Source: Deltaproteobacteria bacterium
Lineage (GTDB): Bacteria; Myxococcota; UBA727; VGSZ01
Assembly: GCA_016177705.1 (NCBI GenBank)
Contig: JACOUT010000002.1
Coordinates: forward strand, 401,604 to 465,603
Length of the DNA stretch: 64,000 nucleotides
Direction: 5' to 3'
Positions 44,879-53,216 of this stretch are shown piece by piece. Both the position numbers and the translations under genes were made by a program. Each line of letters starts with the position of its first letter. The stretch's first letter is position 1. Below the pieces are notes generated by a model that had not been told where the DNA came from, ran no database searches, and was given only the letters and a program-made list of their open reading frames with translations.

Positions 44879-45260
44879 ATCGCGCTTCGTTCACGAAGGC
44901 TGGGGCGGACGTGTTGCCTTCGTGCCGTTCGTGAGGGGCGGGGCGGGGGGCAGGGGTCGCCGCCCCTGTGTGCCACCACGGGCCGACCGCTGTGTGCGCC
45001 GAGCAGTCCCGAAGCACGAATGGCCGTCACGACACGACGGTGCGAGGGTCTCGCAGGCAGGTCGCGTACCGGTAGACTGAGCGGTGAAGGGGACGAGTCG
45101 TCTGGCAAACTCGCGCTCGGCACCACCACGAACGACACCCGCGTCGCGGAGTACGCGGCGAGCGGCTCTACCGCGCCGTCGAGCTCGCGCCTGCTGGTCG
45201 ACCGACCTCCACCTCGGGCTCACCGGCGTCACGCTGGTCATCCGCGAGAGCTGAGACGTC
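44879..45260 (+). other. 382-base non-coding stretch with a possible gene remnant
   Basis: A CTTCG/CGAAG hairpin with a TTCA loop (44885-44898) follows the GltJ-like stop closely. The middle is GC-rich without a convincing gene. The last part (about 45200-45254) reads as a plausible protein C-terminus (DLHLGLTGVTLVIRES, then TGA), with related-looking sequence in a shifted frame before it. This may be the decayed end of a lost gene; I cannot identify it. Confidence 0.3.
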
Positions 45261-46127
45261 ATGGCTGCCAAGCACCCCTCCACCCTGGTGGTCGTCGACG
45301 AGGGGCCGCACCACGCGGTGCTGCTCAAGCCCGCGGGCATGACCGTGGTGGCAGGCCGCGGCGTGCCCCGCCCCACCTTGCTCGACCTCGCCGTCGAGCG
45401 CTTCGGCAGCGGCGTGCGCCCGGTGCACCGCATCGATCGCGTCACCGCGGGCCTGTGCGTGGTCGCCAAGACCACCTTCGGCCAACAAGCGATCTCCGAG
45501 GCCTTCCGCCGCCACCTGGTCGACAAGCGCTACCTCGCGATCGTCGAGGGGACGCCCACGTGGGACAAGCTCGACATCGACGCGCGCCTGTCGCGCATCG
45601 ACGATCCCGAGGCGTCGCACGGGCACAAGAAAGGCCCGCTCGCGTGGCAGACCGTCGACGAGGCGGGCGTGCGCGCGCTGACGCGGGTGCGCGTGCTGGC
45701 GCGCGGCCAGGGCGCGGCGCTCGTCGAGGCGCGGCCCGAGACCGGGCGCATGCACCAGATCCGCTGCCACCTGGCGCACGTCGGCCACCCCATCGTCGGC
45801 GACCAGCTCTACGGCGCCAAGGTGCCGTTCCCCGACGAGCGCGGCGTCGGCCTGCTCGCCTTCGCCATCTCGTTCCCACTGCCACACGGCGGACGCGCCT
45901 TCGTGGTCGGTCCTCTGCCCGCGCCATTCGCGCAGGCGCTCGTCGCGCACGGCATCGACGCCAAGGTGATCGAGCCGCTGGCGGAGAAGTTCAAGCGCCC
46001 GCTGACGACGAGACCGGAGCCGCCCCGTCGTGCCGCGCCTGACGCAGCGCGCGCGGATCGATCGCGCGGCGCGGCAGGTAGCGCTCGATCCGGTCGAGGA
46101 CGTCCAGGCGGTCGACGAGGTCGCTGA
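45261..46127 (+). CDS. RluA/RluD-family RNA pseudouridine synthase
   Basis: The 288-residue protein carries the catalytic motif VHRIDRVTAGL (catalytic Asp about 59), a variant of HRLDxxTSGL. KRYLAIVEG and the Arg-rich RPETGRMHQIRCHLAHVGHPIVGD segment are characteristic of the RluA family. There is no N-terminal S4 domain, so it is closer to RluA or TruC in size. The target could be rRNA or tRNA. The last about 40 residues are Arg/Pro/Gly-rich and are encoded by sequence that is antisense to the end of the deoxynucleoside kinase gene. Confidence 0.87.
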   Translation: MAAKHPSTLVVVDEGPHHAVLLKPAGMTVVAGRGVPRPTLLDLAVERFGSGVRPVHRIDRVTAGLCVVAKTTFGQQAISEAFRRHLVDKRYLAIVEGTPTWDKLDIDARLSRIDDPEASHGHKKGPLAWQTVDEAGVRALTRVRVLARGQGAALVEARPETGRMHQIRCHLAHVGHPIVGDQLYGAKVPFPDERGVGLLAFAISFPLPHGGRAFVVGPLPAPFAQALVAHGIDAKVIEPLAEKFKRPLTTRPEPPRRAAPDAARADRSRGAAGSARSGRGRPGGRRGR

Positions 46128-46719
46128 TGTAGTCGAGGCGGTCGGTGTCGAGCACCAGCACCTCGCTCTTGGTCCAGCGCGCGAACCAGCGGTCGTAGCT
46201 GTCTTGCAAGAGCTTCAGGTAGCTCGTGGGGATGCTCTGCTCCATCGCGCGACCACGCAGCTTGATGCGCTGCTTGGTCGTGCGCAGCGAGCACTTCAAG
46301 TACACCGTCAGGTCCGGCGGCTTGATCGAGTTGCAGATGGTCTCGTACAGCTCGCTGTAGGTCTTCCAGTCGCGCTCCGACATCTTGCCGCTCTTGTAGA
46401 GCGCGGTGGCGAACACCTCGGCGTCCTCGTAGATGGTGCGGTCCTGCACCACGATGCCGGGCGTCTTGTCGAGCTCCTGGTGGATGCGGAACTTGTGGGT
46501 GAGGAAGTAGACCTGCGAGTGGAAGCCCCATGCCTTCATGTCGGCGTAGAAGTCCGCCAGGTAGGGGTTGTCGCCGCCCTCGTCACTGTTCCCATCGACC
46601 CCAGGCTCGAAGAAGGGCGGCACGCCGTAGGTGCGACAGAGGAAGTCGACCAGCGTGCTCTTGCCGGCGCCGATGTTGCCCGCGATCGCGATGTAGATCC
46701 GTCCGGCGTCCGTCGACAT
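45991..46719 (-). CDS. Deoxynucleoside kinase
   Basis: The 242-residue protein has a P-loop AIAGNIGAGKS (14-21), a QDRTIYED segment equivalent to the DRS substrate-side motif, and a LID-like Arg cluster (TTKQRIKLRGR). It belongs to the dCK/dGK/dAK-type family that salvages deoxynucleosides. The start was set at MSTDAGRIYIAIAG; the frame runs on upstream through antisense ubiB sequence. Its 3' end overlaps that of the pseudouridine synthase gene by 137 bases in the opposite direction. Substrate preference (purine or pyrimidine) cannot be decided. Confidence 0.88.
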   Translation of the reverse strand: MSTDAGRIYIAIAGNIGAGKSTLVDFLCRTYGVPPFFEPGVDGNSDEGGDNPYLADFYADMKAWGFHSQVYFLTHKFRIHQELDKTPGIVVQDRTIYEDAEVFATALYKSGKMSERDWKTYSELYETICNSIKPPDLTVYLKCSLRTTKQRIKLRGRAMEQSIPTSYLKLLQDSYDRWFARWTKSEVLVLDTDRLDYISDLVDRLDVLDRIERYLPRRAIDPRALRQARHDGAAPVSSSAGA

Positions 46720-46812
46720 CGGGGCGATGGTTAGGCGCGCGCGCGCCCCAGAACAAGCGCGCCCGGGACGAAAATTCGCGTACGCCCGATTCCGGCGCCA
46801 TCGTCCGGGCTT

Positions 46813-48528
46813 ATGGCGAGAACCTCGGAGGACACCTCCGATAAGACACCCCATGGCCGCTCGCGGCTGTCGCGGCTGTCGCAGATCGCGGGCATCATGG
46901 CCCGCCACGGCTTCGCGCCCAACATGAAGAACATCCCGCTGGTGCGCGCCTTCGTCGACGAGCGCGCGTTGCCCTCGGCCCAGCCCGCCGGTGTGCGCTT
47001 CGCCGCCATGCTCGAGGACCTCGGGCCGACCTTCGTCAAGCTCGGCCAGATCATGTCGACGCGCAGCGATCTGCTGCCGAGCGACTTCATCGAGTCCCTG
47101 GCGCGCCTGCAGGATCAGGTGCCGCCTTTCCCCTTCGCCGAGGTGCGCCGCGAGGTGGAGAGCGCGCTCGGCAGGTCGATCGAGGACGCCTTCGACTACT
47201 TCGACGAAGTGGCGCTCGCCTCGGCGTCGGTGGCGCAGGTGCACGCGGCGCGCACCAAGCAAGGTGCCGACGTCGTGGTCAAGGTGCGCCGCCCGGGCAT
47301 CGACGAGCAGATCCGCGCCGACTCCGAGATCCTGGTGATCATCGCGCAGTTGCTCGAGCTGGTGACCGAGGAGGCGCGCCGCTACCACGCGACTGAATTC
47401 GTGGCGGAGTTCCAAGAGGCGCTCGCCGCCGAGCTCGACTTCAGCATCGAGGGGCGCAACCTGCGCGCCTTCGCCGAGCGCAACCGCGGGCGCGAGGGCA
47501 TCCACGTGCCCGTCATGTACCCGGAGCTATCGAGCCGCACCGTGCTCACCATGGAGCGCATCCGCGGCCGCCGCATCAGCGACCTCAAGGGCACGCCCGA
47601 GGCGCCGCCGAAGATCGAGCGCCTGGTCGAGCTGACCTTCGATCACACCTTCATCGACGGCGTGTTCCACGCCGATCCGCACCCGGGCAACCTGCTGATC
47701 AACGATGCCGGTGAGCTGTGCTTCATCGACTTCGGTCTGGTCGGCCGCGTCACGCGCGAAGTGCAGGACCGCATGCTGCTGTTGCTGCTTGCCCTGTCGC
47801 TGCGCGACGCCGACACGCTGGCTCGCCTGATCATCCGGTTGGGCGTGAGCGAGAAGCGTATCGAGCTGGCGCCCTTCCGCGGCCAGCTCGCGCGCCTGCT
47901 CGATCGCTACTTCGGGCTCACGGTCGGCGAGGTGAACACCGGCCAGGTGTTCAACGACCTCATCGATCTGTCGACGCGCTACGGCGTGCGCATCCCGCGC
48001 GAGCTGGCCATCTTGTCGCGCGCCATCGTCTCCATCGAGGGCGTGGTTCGCACGCTGCACCCGGGCTTCGATCCCTCCAAGGTGATCTCGAAGCGCGCCG
48101 AGGAGCTGGTGCTCGAGCGCATCGATCCGCGGCAGATGAAGGGCGGCGGCCTGCGCACCGCGCTGCAGCTCGGCCTGCTGATTCAGGAGGTGCCGCTGCA
48201 GCTCGGCCAGACCCTGATGGACCTCGAGCGCGGCCAGGTGCAGGTCGTGATCAAGAGCCCCGACCTCGAGGGTCTGCAAAACAGCCTACGTGGGCTCGGC
48301 ATGCAGATCTTCGGCGGCGTGCTCGCGGGCGCGCTGGTGCTCGGCGGCTTGGATGTGCTGGCACGCGCGGGCTACGACCTGGTGCGCGCACCCGCATTGG
48401 CGGCCGGCGCGTTCATCTTCGCCGGCGGCTGCTTCGGCGTCGCCTTCGCCTGGTATTTGACGGGCGGGCGCCTGCCCAAGATCGCGCTCAAGCGCCTGCT
48501 CAGCCGGCGCCGGTCGGAGAAGCGGTGA
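46813..48528 (+). CDS. ubiB: UbiB/ABC1/ADCK-family atypical kinase
   Basis: The 571-residue protein has the KxGQ motif (Lys 76 in VKLGQIMSTRSDLLP), an A-rich nucleotide loop (LASASVAQVHAA), the ExD region, and the catalytic DPHPGN and DFG elements. Two membrane segments close the C-terminus (about 500-560). UbiB proteins are ATPases or atypical kinases needed for ubiquinone synthesis, and eukaryotic relatives are implicated in lipid transport. Here the stop overlaps the start of a lipid ABC transporter gene (GTGA at 48525-48528), suggesting co-translation with the MCE system rather than with ubi genes, none of which are in the window. Confidence 0.9.
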   Translation: MARTSEDTSDKTPHGRSRLSRLSQIAGIMARHGFAPNMKNIPLVRAFVDERALPSAQPAGVRFAAMLEDLGPTFVKLGQIMSTRSDLLPSDFIESLARLQDQVPPFPFAEVRREVESALGRSIEDAFDYFDEVALASASVAQVHAARTKQGADVVVKVRRPGIDEQIRADSEILVIIAQLLELVTEEARRYHATEFVAEFQEALAAELDFSIEGRNLRAFAERNRGREGIHVPVMYPELSSRTVLTMERIRGRRISDLKGTPEAPPKIERLVELTFDHTFIDGVFHADPHPGNLLINDAGELCFIDFGLVGRVTREVQDRMLLLLLALSLRDADTLARLIIRLGVSEKRIELAPFRGQLARLLDRYFGLTVGEVNTGQVFNDLIDLSTRYGVRIPRELAILSRAIVSIEGVVRTLHPGFDPSKVISKRAEELVLERIDPRQMKGGGLRTALQLGLLIQEVPLQLGQTLMDLERGQVQVVIKSPDLEGLQNSLRGLGMQIFGGVLAGALVLGGLDVLARAGYDLVRAPALAAGAFIFAGGCFGVAFAWYLTGGRLPKIALKRLLSRRRSEKR

Positions 48529-49217
48529 GGGCGCTGCACGTCGACGGCCTGACGGCGCGCGGCCGCGGCGGCCTGGTGCTCGGTCCGCTCTCGCTCCACG
48601 TCGAGCCCGGCGAGGTGTTGGCGGTGGTCGGCTCCACCGGCGCCGGCAAGAGCCTGTTGCTCGCGGCGCTCGCCGGGCTCGCGCCTGCCGATCGCGCGCA
48701 CGATCTGCTGGTCGGCATGGTCTTTCAGAGCGCCGCGCTCGACGACGCCGTCAGCGCGTTCGACAACGTCGCGCGCGCCACGCGGGCGCGCGCCACGCCT
48801 TTGCCGGAGGTCGCGGCGCGCGACGCCTTGATCGCCGTCGGCCTCGGCGACGCGCTTCACCTGCTGCCGCGCCAGCTCTCGGGCGGCATGCGGCGGCGCG
48901 TGGCGCTGGCGCGCGCGCTCGCCGTGCTGCCCGAGCTGCTCCTGCTCGACGACCCCACCGCCGGCCTCGACCCGCGCACCACGCGCGAGGTGGTGGCGCT
49001 GGCGCTGCGCAAGGGGCCGGACGCGCCGCCGGTGGTGCTCGCCACCAACGACCTCGACGGGGTGGTGCCACGCGCCGATCGCGTGCTCGTGCTCGAGCGC
49101 GGTCGCGCGGCGTTCATCGGCACGCCGGCCGAGCTGGCGCAGCACGAGGTGGCGCGCGCCTTCGCGCCCCGCCCCGACCTCGCCCCTCGCCTGGCGGAGG
49201 CGCGATGGCCGTTCTAG
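48525..49217 (+). CDS. MCE-transporter ATPase 1 (degenerate catalytic site, intact signature)
   Basis: The 230-residue MlaF-like ABC ATPase has Walker A GSTGAGKS (36-43), Q-loop Gln 68 and an intact signature LSGGM (118-122). In the Walker B segment LLLLDDPTAGLDP the catalytic Glu is Asp 143, and the switch His is Asn 175 (LATNDL). These two changes are typical of the non-catalytic half of heterodimeric ABC transporters. GTG start overlapping ubiB; its end overlaps the first permease by 13 bases. Expected partner: the ATPase at 50727-51350. Confidence 0.88.
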   Translation: MRALHVDGLTARGRGGLVLGPLSLHVEPGEVLAVVGSTGAGKSLLLAALAGLAPADRAHDLLVGMVFQSAALDDAVSAFDNVARATRARATPLPEVAARDALIAVGLGDALHLLPRQLSGGMRRRVALARALAVLPELLLLDDPTAGLDPRTTREVVALALRKGPDAPPVVLATNDLDGVVPRADRVLVLERGRAAFIGTPAELAQHEVARAFAPRPDLAPRLAEARWPF

Positions 49218-49990
49218 CCGCCGTCGGTGTGGCGGTGGAGCGGCGCGCCGAAGAGATCGGCGCGCTCGTGCTGAGCGCGCGGCGCGCGCTCGCCGCCGGC
49301 GGGCGGCTGCGCATCGACGCCGTCGAGACGCTGCGCCAGACCGATCGCCTGTTCTTCGATGCGCTGCCGCTCGTGCTGGTCGCGGGCGTAGCCGTCGGCG
49401 GCGTGGTCGCCATGCAGGGGCTCAGCTACGTGACGCGCTACTCGGCGGGCGAGGTGTTCGGCTGGGCGGCTGCGATGTCGGCCTACCGCGACGTCGGGCC
49501 GCTCCTGCTCGGCTGCGGCCTGGCCGCGCGCATCGGCGCGCGCAACACCGCCGAGCTCGCCGTGATGGCGGCGCGTGAGCGCCTCGACGCCGTGCGCGCA
49601 CTCGGCCTCGACCCCGAGCCGACCGTCGTGTGGCCCCGCCTGGTCGGCACCGTGCTGTGCAGCCTGTTGTTCTGGGCGCCCGCCTGCACCTTGGTGCTCG
49701 GCGTCGCCTTCGTGGTGGCGTCGCTGATCGGCGATCAGCGCGTCGCCACCAGCGTGTGGTCGGTGGTCAGCTATGCCCACGCCGGCACGTTGCTGAACGG
49801 CCTGGTGCGCATGGTGGCGTTCGGACTCATCGTCGGCCTGTCGTCGTGCCACGCCGGCGTCTCGGTGGCGACGAGCGACGATCGCTCGGCCGGCGCCATC
49901 GGCCGCGCGGTCTACGCGGGCTCGGTGCTGTCGCTCGCCGGCGTCGTCGTCACCAACGCGGTGGTGAGCCTGCTCGGCGGTGCCGAGTGA
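49205..49990 (+). CDS. MlaE-family permease 1
   Basis: The 261-residue protein has an N-terminal amphipathic region (residues 1-40) and about five membrane segments. DALPLVLVAGVAVGGVVAMQG corresponds to the conserved MlaE core, and a long loop contains the coupling region (RIGARNTAELAVMAARERLDAVRALGLDP). MlaE-type permeases extract or insert phospholipids at the inner membrane. It is one of two adjacent, clearly different MlaE paralogues, which suggests a heterodimeric permease. Overlaps on both sides indicate tight coupling. Confidence 0.88.
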   Translation: MAVLAAVGVAVERRAEEIGALVLSARRALAAGGRLRIDAVETLRQTDRLFFDALPLVLVAGVAVGGVVAMQGLSYVTRYSAGEVFGWAAAMSAYRDVGPLLLGCGLAARIGARNTAELAVMAARERLDAVRALGLDPEPTVVWPRLVGTVLCSLLFWAPACTLVLGVAFVVASLIGDQRVATSVWSVVSYAHAGTLLNGLVRMVAFGLIVGLSSCHAGVSVATSDDRSAGAIGRAVYAGSVLSLAGVVVTNAVVSLLGGAE

Positions 49991-50730
49991 GCGCGCACGC
50001 AGCCACACGCGTTGCCTCGTTGAGCGACGCCACGCGCGCGGCGCTCATCCCCTGGCGCCTGCCCTGGCGCGCGTTCGTGCAGCGCCTCGACGAGGTGGTG
50101 CCGCGCTCGCTGCCGCTCGTCGTCGTCACGGTGGCCGCGGTCGGCGTGGCGCTCGCCGATCAAGCGGCCCGGCAAGCCTTGCGCCTGCTCGGCGATCAGA
50201 GCTTCATCGGCCCCGAGTTCCTGGTGCTCGGCGTCGAGGAGTTCGGCCCGCTGGTGGTGGCGCTGACGCTGTCACAGCGGGTGGGCGCCGGCTTCGCGGC
50301 CGAGGTCGCCACCTTGCAGTCGGAGGACACGCTCGACGCCATGGCGCTGTTCGGCGAGCGCCCGGCCGAGCGGGTGCTGGCGCCCATGGCGGCGGCGCTC
50401 GTCGTCGGCGCGGTGGCGCTCGGCTTGCTCGGCCTGGTCGCCTGGGAGCTCGCCGGCATGGCGACCCTGCTGCTGCGCTCGGGCATCTCCCCCTTCACCT
50501 TCTTTCACCCCGAGGCCATCCGCGGCGACGGCGTGGCGCTGTTGGTGCTCAAGTGCGCCGCCGCGGGCGCCATCGTCTTCGCCACCGCGACGCACGCGGG
50601 CCTGGCGGCGCGCGGCGGCGCGCTCGCGGTCGGACGTGCCGCCACCCGCGCGGTGGTCGGCGGCGTGCTCGGCTGTCTGCTGTGCAGCGCCGCGCTCGAC
50701 ATGATCTGGTTCGTCGCGAGGGCGCCATGA
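49987..50730 (+). CDS. MlaE-family permease 2
   Basis: The 247-residue protein starts at a GTG overlapping the first permease stop (GTGA). It keeps the MlaE layout: amphipathic N-terminus, about five membrane segments, and a cytoplasmic loop (RVGAGFAAEVATLQSEDTLDAMALFGERP) in the place of the coupling helix. The sequence differs strongly from permease 1, so the duplication is old. The ATPase that follows overlaps its stop by 4 bases, giving a mirrored order of ATPase, permease, permease, ATPase. Confidence 0.87.
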   Translation: MSAHAATRVASLSDATRAALIPWRLPWRAFVQRLDEVVPRSLPLVVVTVAAVGVALADQAARQALRLLGDQSFIGPEFLVLGVEEFGPLVVALTLSQRVGAGFAAEVATLQSEDTLDAMALFGERPAERVLAPMAAALVVGAVALGLLGLVAWELAGMATLLLRSGISPFTFFHPEAIRGDGVALLVLKCAAAGAIVFATATHAGLAARGGALAVGRAATRAVVGGVLGCLLCSAALDMIWFVARAP

Positions 50731-51350
50731 AGCTCGCGCTCGAGCTCACGAACGTCACGGTGCGCTTCGGCGCCGTCACCGTGGTCGACGACGTCACCGT
50801 CTCCTTCGAGGCCGGCCGCGTGCACGCCGTGGTCGGCCGCTCGGGCGCGGGCAAGAGCGTGCTGATGAAGGCCGCCGCGGGCTTGCTGCCGCGCGTGCAG
50901 GGCGAGGTGCGCGTGCACCGGCCGCCGCTCGTGTTCGTGCACCAGGACCCCGCGCTGCTCGACACGCTGAGCGTGCGCGAGAACGTCGCCTTCGCCGTCA
51001 CGCGCGTGCGCGGCCTGCTGCGCGCCGAAGCGCGGGCGCGCGCCGACGACGCGCTCGCCCGCTTCGGACTGCTCGACGTCGCCGACGCCGAGCCCGGGCA
51101 GCTCGCGGTCGCGCTGCAGAAGCGCGCGGCGCTGGCGCGCGCCGCCTGCCTGCGCCCGGGCGTGCTGGTGGTCGACGAGCCGACCACCGGCCTCGACCCG
51201 GAGGCGGCCGCCGCGGTCGACGACGCGCTCGCGCTGCTCCCCTCGGAGGGCACCACGCTCATCGTCATCACCCACAGCCCGCGCACGGTGGCGCGGCTGC
51301 GACCGCGCCTGGTCCACGTCGAGGCCGGGCGCGTCGAGGCGGCACCGTGA
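50727..51350 (+). CDS. MCE-transporter ATPase 2 (intact catalytic site, degenerate signature)
   Basis: The 207-residue MlaF-like ABC ATPase has Walker A GRSGAGKS (37-44), Q-loop Gln 73, a complete Walker B with catalytic Glu 151 (VLVVDEPTTGLDP) and switch His 183 (VITHS). The signature LSGGQ is replaced by LAVAL (126-130), while the flanking QKRAALAR is retained. In a dimer with ATPase 1, its Walker motifs would pair with the intact signature of the partner to form one active site, leaving the other site degenerate. It is short for the family because the C-terminal extension is missing. Confidence 0.88.
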   Translation: MKLALELTNVTVRFGAVTVVDDVTVSFEAGRVHAVVGRSGAGKSVLMKAAAGLLPRVQGEVRVHRPPLVFVHQDPALLDTLSVRENVAFAVTRVRGLLRAEARARADDALARFGLLDVADAEPGQLAVALQKRAALARAACLRPGVLVVDEPTTGLDPEAAAAVDDALALLPSEGTTLIVITHSPRTVARLRPRLVHVEAGRVEAAP

Positions 51351-52396
51351 GCGAGCCTGTCGCGCCTGCCGCGCCCACGCCCTCCCCCCCACCGCCCTCG
51401 GAGGACCGCCGCCGCGCCGTGCGCGTCGGCCTCGCCTTCCTGGCCGCCGTGGCGGTGCTGCTCGGCCTGCTCGTCGTCACCGGGCCGCTCGCCATCGTGC
51501 AGGGCAGCACGGTCAAGGTCGACTTCGCCTACTGCGGTCCCATCAAGCCGGGCGCCGCCGTGCGGCTGTCGGGCGTCGTGGTCGGCGTGGTGCGGGACGT
51601 CGAGCTGCTGCTCGGGCAGGACCAGGCGGCGGGCGCCGACAGGATGGTCCGCGTCGTCGCCACCATCGAGCAGCGCGCCATGGGTGCCATCACCGAGCAG
51701 GCGCGCTTCTACGTCACCACGCTCGGCGTGCTCGGCGAGCACTACCTCGACGTCGAGCCGGTGGCGGGCGGCGCCCTGCTCAAGGATGGCGCCCGCGTCG
51801 ACGGCGTCACGCTGGCGCGCGCCGACCTGCTGCTGCCGCGCGCCGCCTCGCTGCTCGGCCGCGCCGACGAGCTGCTGCCGTCCTCGCCCGAGGTGCTCGA
51901 GCTGTTGCGCGCAGCCTCCTCGCTGATGAAGCAGATCGACGCGCTGCTCGGCAACGAGAAGGCGGCGGCGGCCGCGAGCGAGCTGCAAGCGCTGGCGGTG
52001 GCGGTGCGAAAGAGCCTCGAGCGCCTGCCCGGCCTGCTCGAGCGCGCCGACCGCCTGGCGCTGAGCCTCGATCAGGCGGGCGTGGCCGAGCTGGTGCAGG
52101 ACGCGCGCGTGGTGTCGGGGCGGGTGCAGAAGACCCTCGACCGCCTCGACCAGGCGCCGCTGCTCGAGCCCGACAAGCAGGAGCAGCTCAGGAAGGAGCT
52201 GTCGGCGGCGCTCATCGCAATCGACGAGGCGGGCCGTCGCGCCGACCGGCTGATGGCCGCGGTCGAGACCAAGCAAGGAGGCGCGGGCAAGCTCTTCTGG
52301 GACGAGGCGGCGGCGGCCGACCTCAAGGCCGTGCTCAAGGGGCTGCGCGAGGACCCGGTGCGCTTCCTGCTGGAGAAACGGGCTCCAAAGCCCTGA
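51347..52396 (+). CDS. MCE-domain (MlaD-like) membrane-anchored lipid-binding protein
   Basis: The 349-residue protein has a GTG start overlapping the ATPase stop (GTGA). A Pro-rich cytoplasmic N-terminus (about 1-20) and one membrane segment (about 25-45) precede a single MCE domain (about 52-135: VKVDFAYCGPIKPGAAVRLSGVVVGVV, GVLGEHYLDVEPV). A long helical region (about 140-345) follows and may build a needle or tunnel through hexamerisation. Unlike E. coli MlaD the C-terminal helix is long, as in PqiB- or LetB-like or mycobacterial Mce tails. It is the last gene of the ubiB-MCE operon. Confidence 0.87.
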   Translation: MSEPVAPAAPTPSPPPPSEDRRRAVRVGLAFLAAVAVLLGLLVVTGPLAIVQGSTVKVDFAYCGPIKPGAAVRLSGVVVGVVRDVELLLGQDQAAGADRMVRVVATIEQRAMGAITEQARFYVTTLGVLGEHYLDVEPVAGGALLKDGARVDGVTLARADLLLPRAASLLGRADELLPSSPEVLELLRAASSLMKQIDALLGNEKAAAAASELQALAVAVRKSLERLPGLLERADRLALSLDQAGVAELVQDARVVSGRVQKTLDRLDQAPLLEPDKQEQLRKELSAALIAIDEAGRRADRLMAAVETKQGGAGKLFWDEAAAADLKAVLKGLREDPVRFLLEKRAPKP

Positions 52397-52724
52397 CCAA
52401 GAAGCCGGCACACAACGACCGCCACTCCGGTCGCACCACCGTCAGCCGCGCCCGCCGACCCGCACCCTGGAACGATGCCGAAGGGCGCGGCTGACCTCGC
52501 CGCCAGCGGCGGCGAGGCTTTGCGGTGGTGCCCAGGGGGCAAGCCGGCCGATTCATGAACATGTATTTCTTGATTTTCGTTCGACCTTCATGCACGGTAC
52601 GCAGGGAAGGATCCAGGGCGACGAATGTCTTTTCGTCGCGATCGCCTGAATACTCATGTAGTTTCAGGTGTTTGCTTGATGACTCGGCGCGTTAGCGGCT
52701 GGGTCGTCGCGCTGGAGGACGGCG
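52397..52724 (+). other. 328-base intergenic region with promoter-like AT-rich segments
   Basis: No convincing gene is present. The stretch 52550-52590 is unusually AT-rich for this window. Further on, an inverted repeat CGCCTGAA (52643-52650) with TTCAGGTG (52663-52670), 7 of 8 matching, stands about 55 bases before the dehydratase gene and is a candidate operator. A short Arg-rich frame on the minus strand (52335-52595) was judged spurious. Confidence 0.4.
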
Positions 52725-53174
52725 ATGAAGCAGAAAGCGCACCTTGGCGCCAGCACGACCAGGACGATTGTGGTGGAGCGGGGGCTCGTCAAGCGCTTCG
52801 TCGACGCCCTCGAGATCACCGACCCCATGTGCACCGACGAGAAGGCCGCGAGCCATGCCGGCCTCGGTGGCCTGATGCTGCCGCACTCGGCGGCCGGCTC
52901 GCTCGGTGACTTCGCGCCCCTCACCGACCTGCTCGAGCTGAAGCCCAAGCAGGTGCTGCACGCGCAGGAGCACGTCAGCATCTTCCAGCCGGTGTGCGTG
53001 GGCGACGAGCTGACCATCACCACCACGCTGCGCGACGTCTACGAGCAGCAGGCGAGCGGCAACCCGATGGGCTTCGTCGTCATCGACGTAGTGGGCACCG
53101 GCAAGAAGAGCGACGACGTGCGCTTCGAGGCGCAGCGCACCCTGGTGGTACGCGGCGGGCTGCCGCGACGCTGA
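52725..53174 (+). CDS. Hot-dog-fold dehydratase subunit (MaoC N-terminal/HadA-like)
   Basis: The 149-residue protein is of the MaoC N-terminal (FAS1-like dehydratase) type, with a hot-dog fold and a VLHAQEHVSIFQPVCVGDELTITTTL segment. Proteins of this family lack full catalytic residues and pair with a MaoC-type partner as HadA does with HadB. The gene for such a partner lies 42 bases downstream. Together they would dehydrate (3R)-hydroxyacyl-CoA or -ACP in fatty-acid or polyketide metabolism. A candidate operator lies upstream. Confidence 0.75.
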   Translation: MKQKAHLGASTTRTIVVERGLVKRFVDALEITDPMCTDEKAASHAGLGGLMLPHSAAGSLGDFAPLTDLLELKPKQVLHAQEHVSIFQPVCVGDELTITTTLRDVYEQQASGNPMGFVVIDVVGTGKKSDDVRFEAQRTLVVRGGLPRR

Positions 53175-53216
53175 GCGCGCGGGCGAGGCGGGGCCGCGAG
53201 GCCCGAGGTGAGACGG

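Noticed and set aside
52335..52595. Small Arg-rich minus-strand frame downstream of the MCE gene
   Set aside because: No domain, no clear ribosome site, and composition like other antisense frames.
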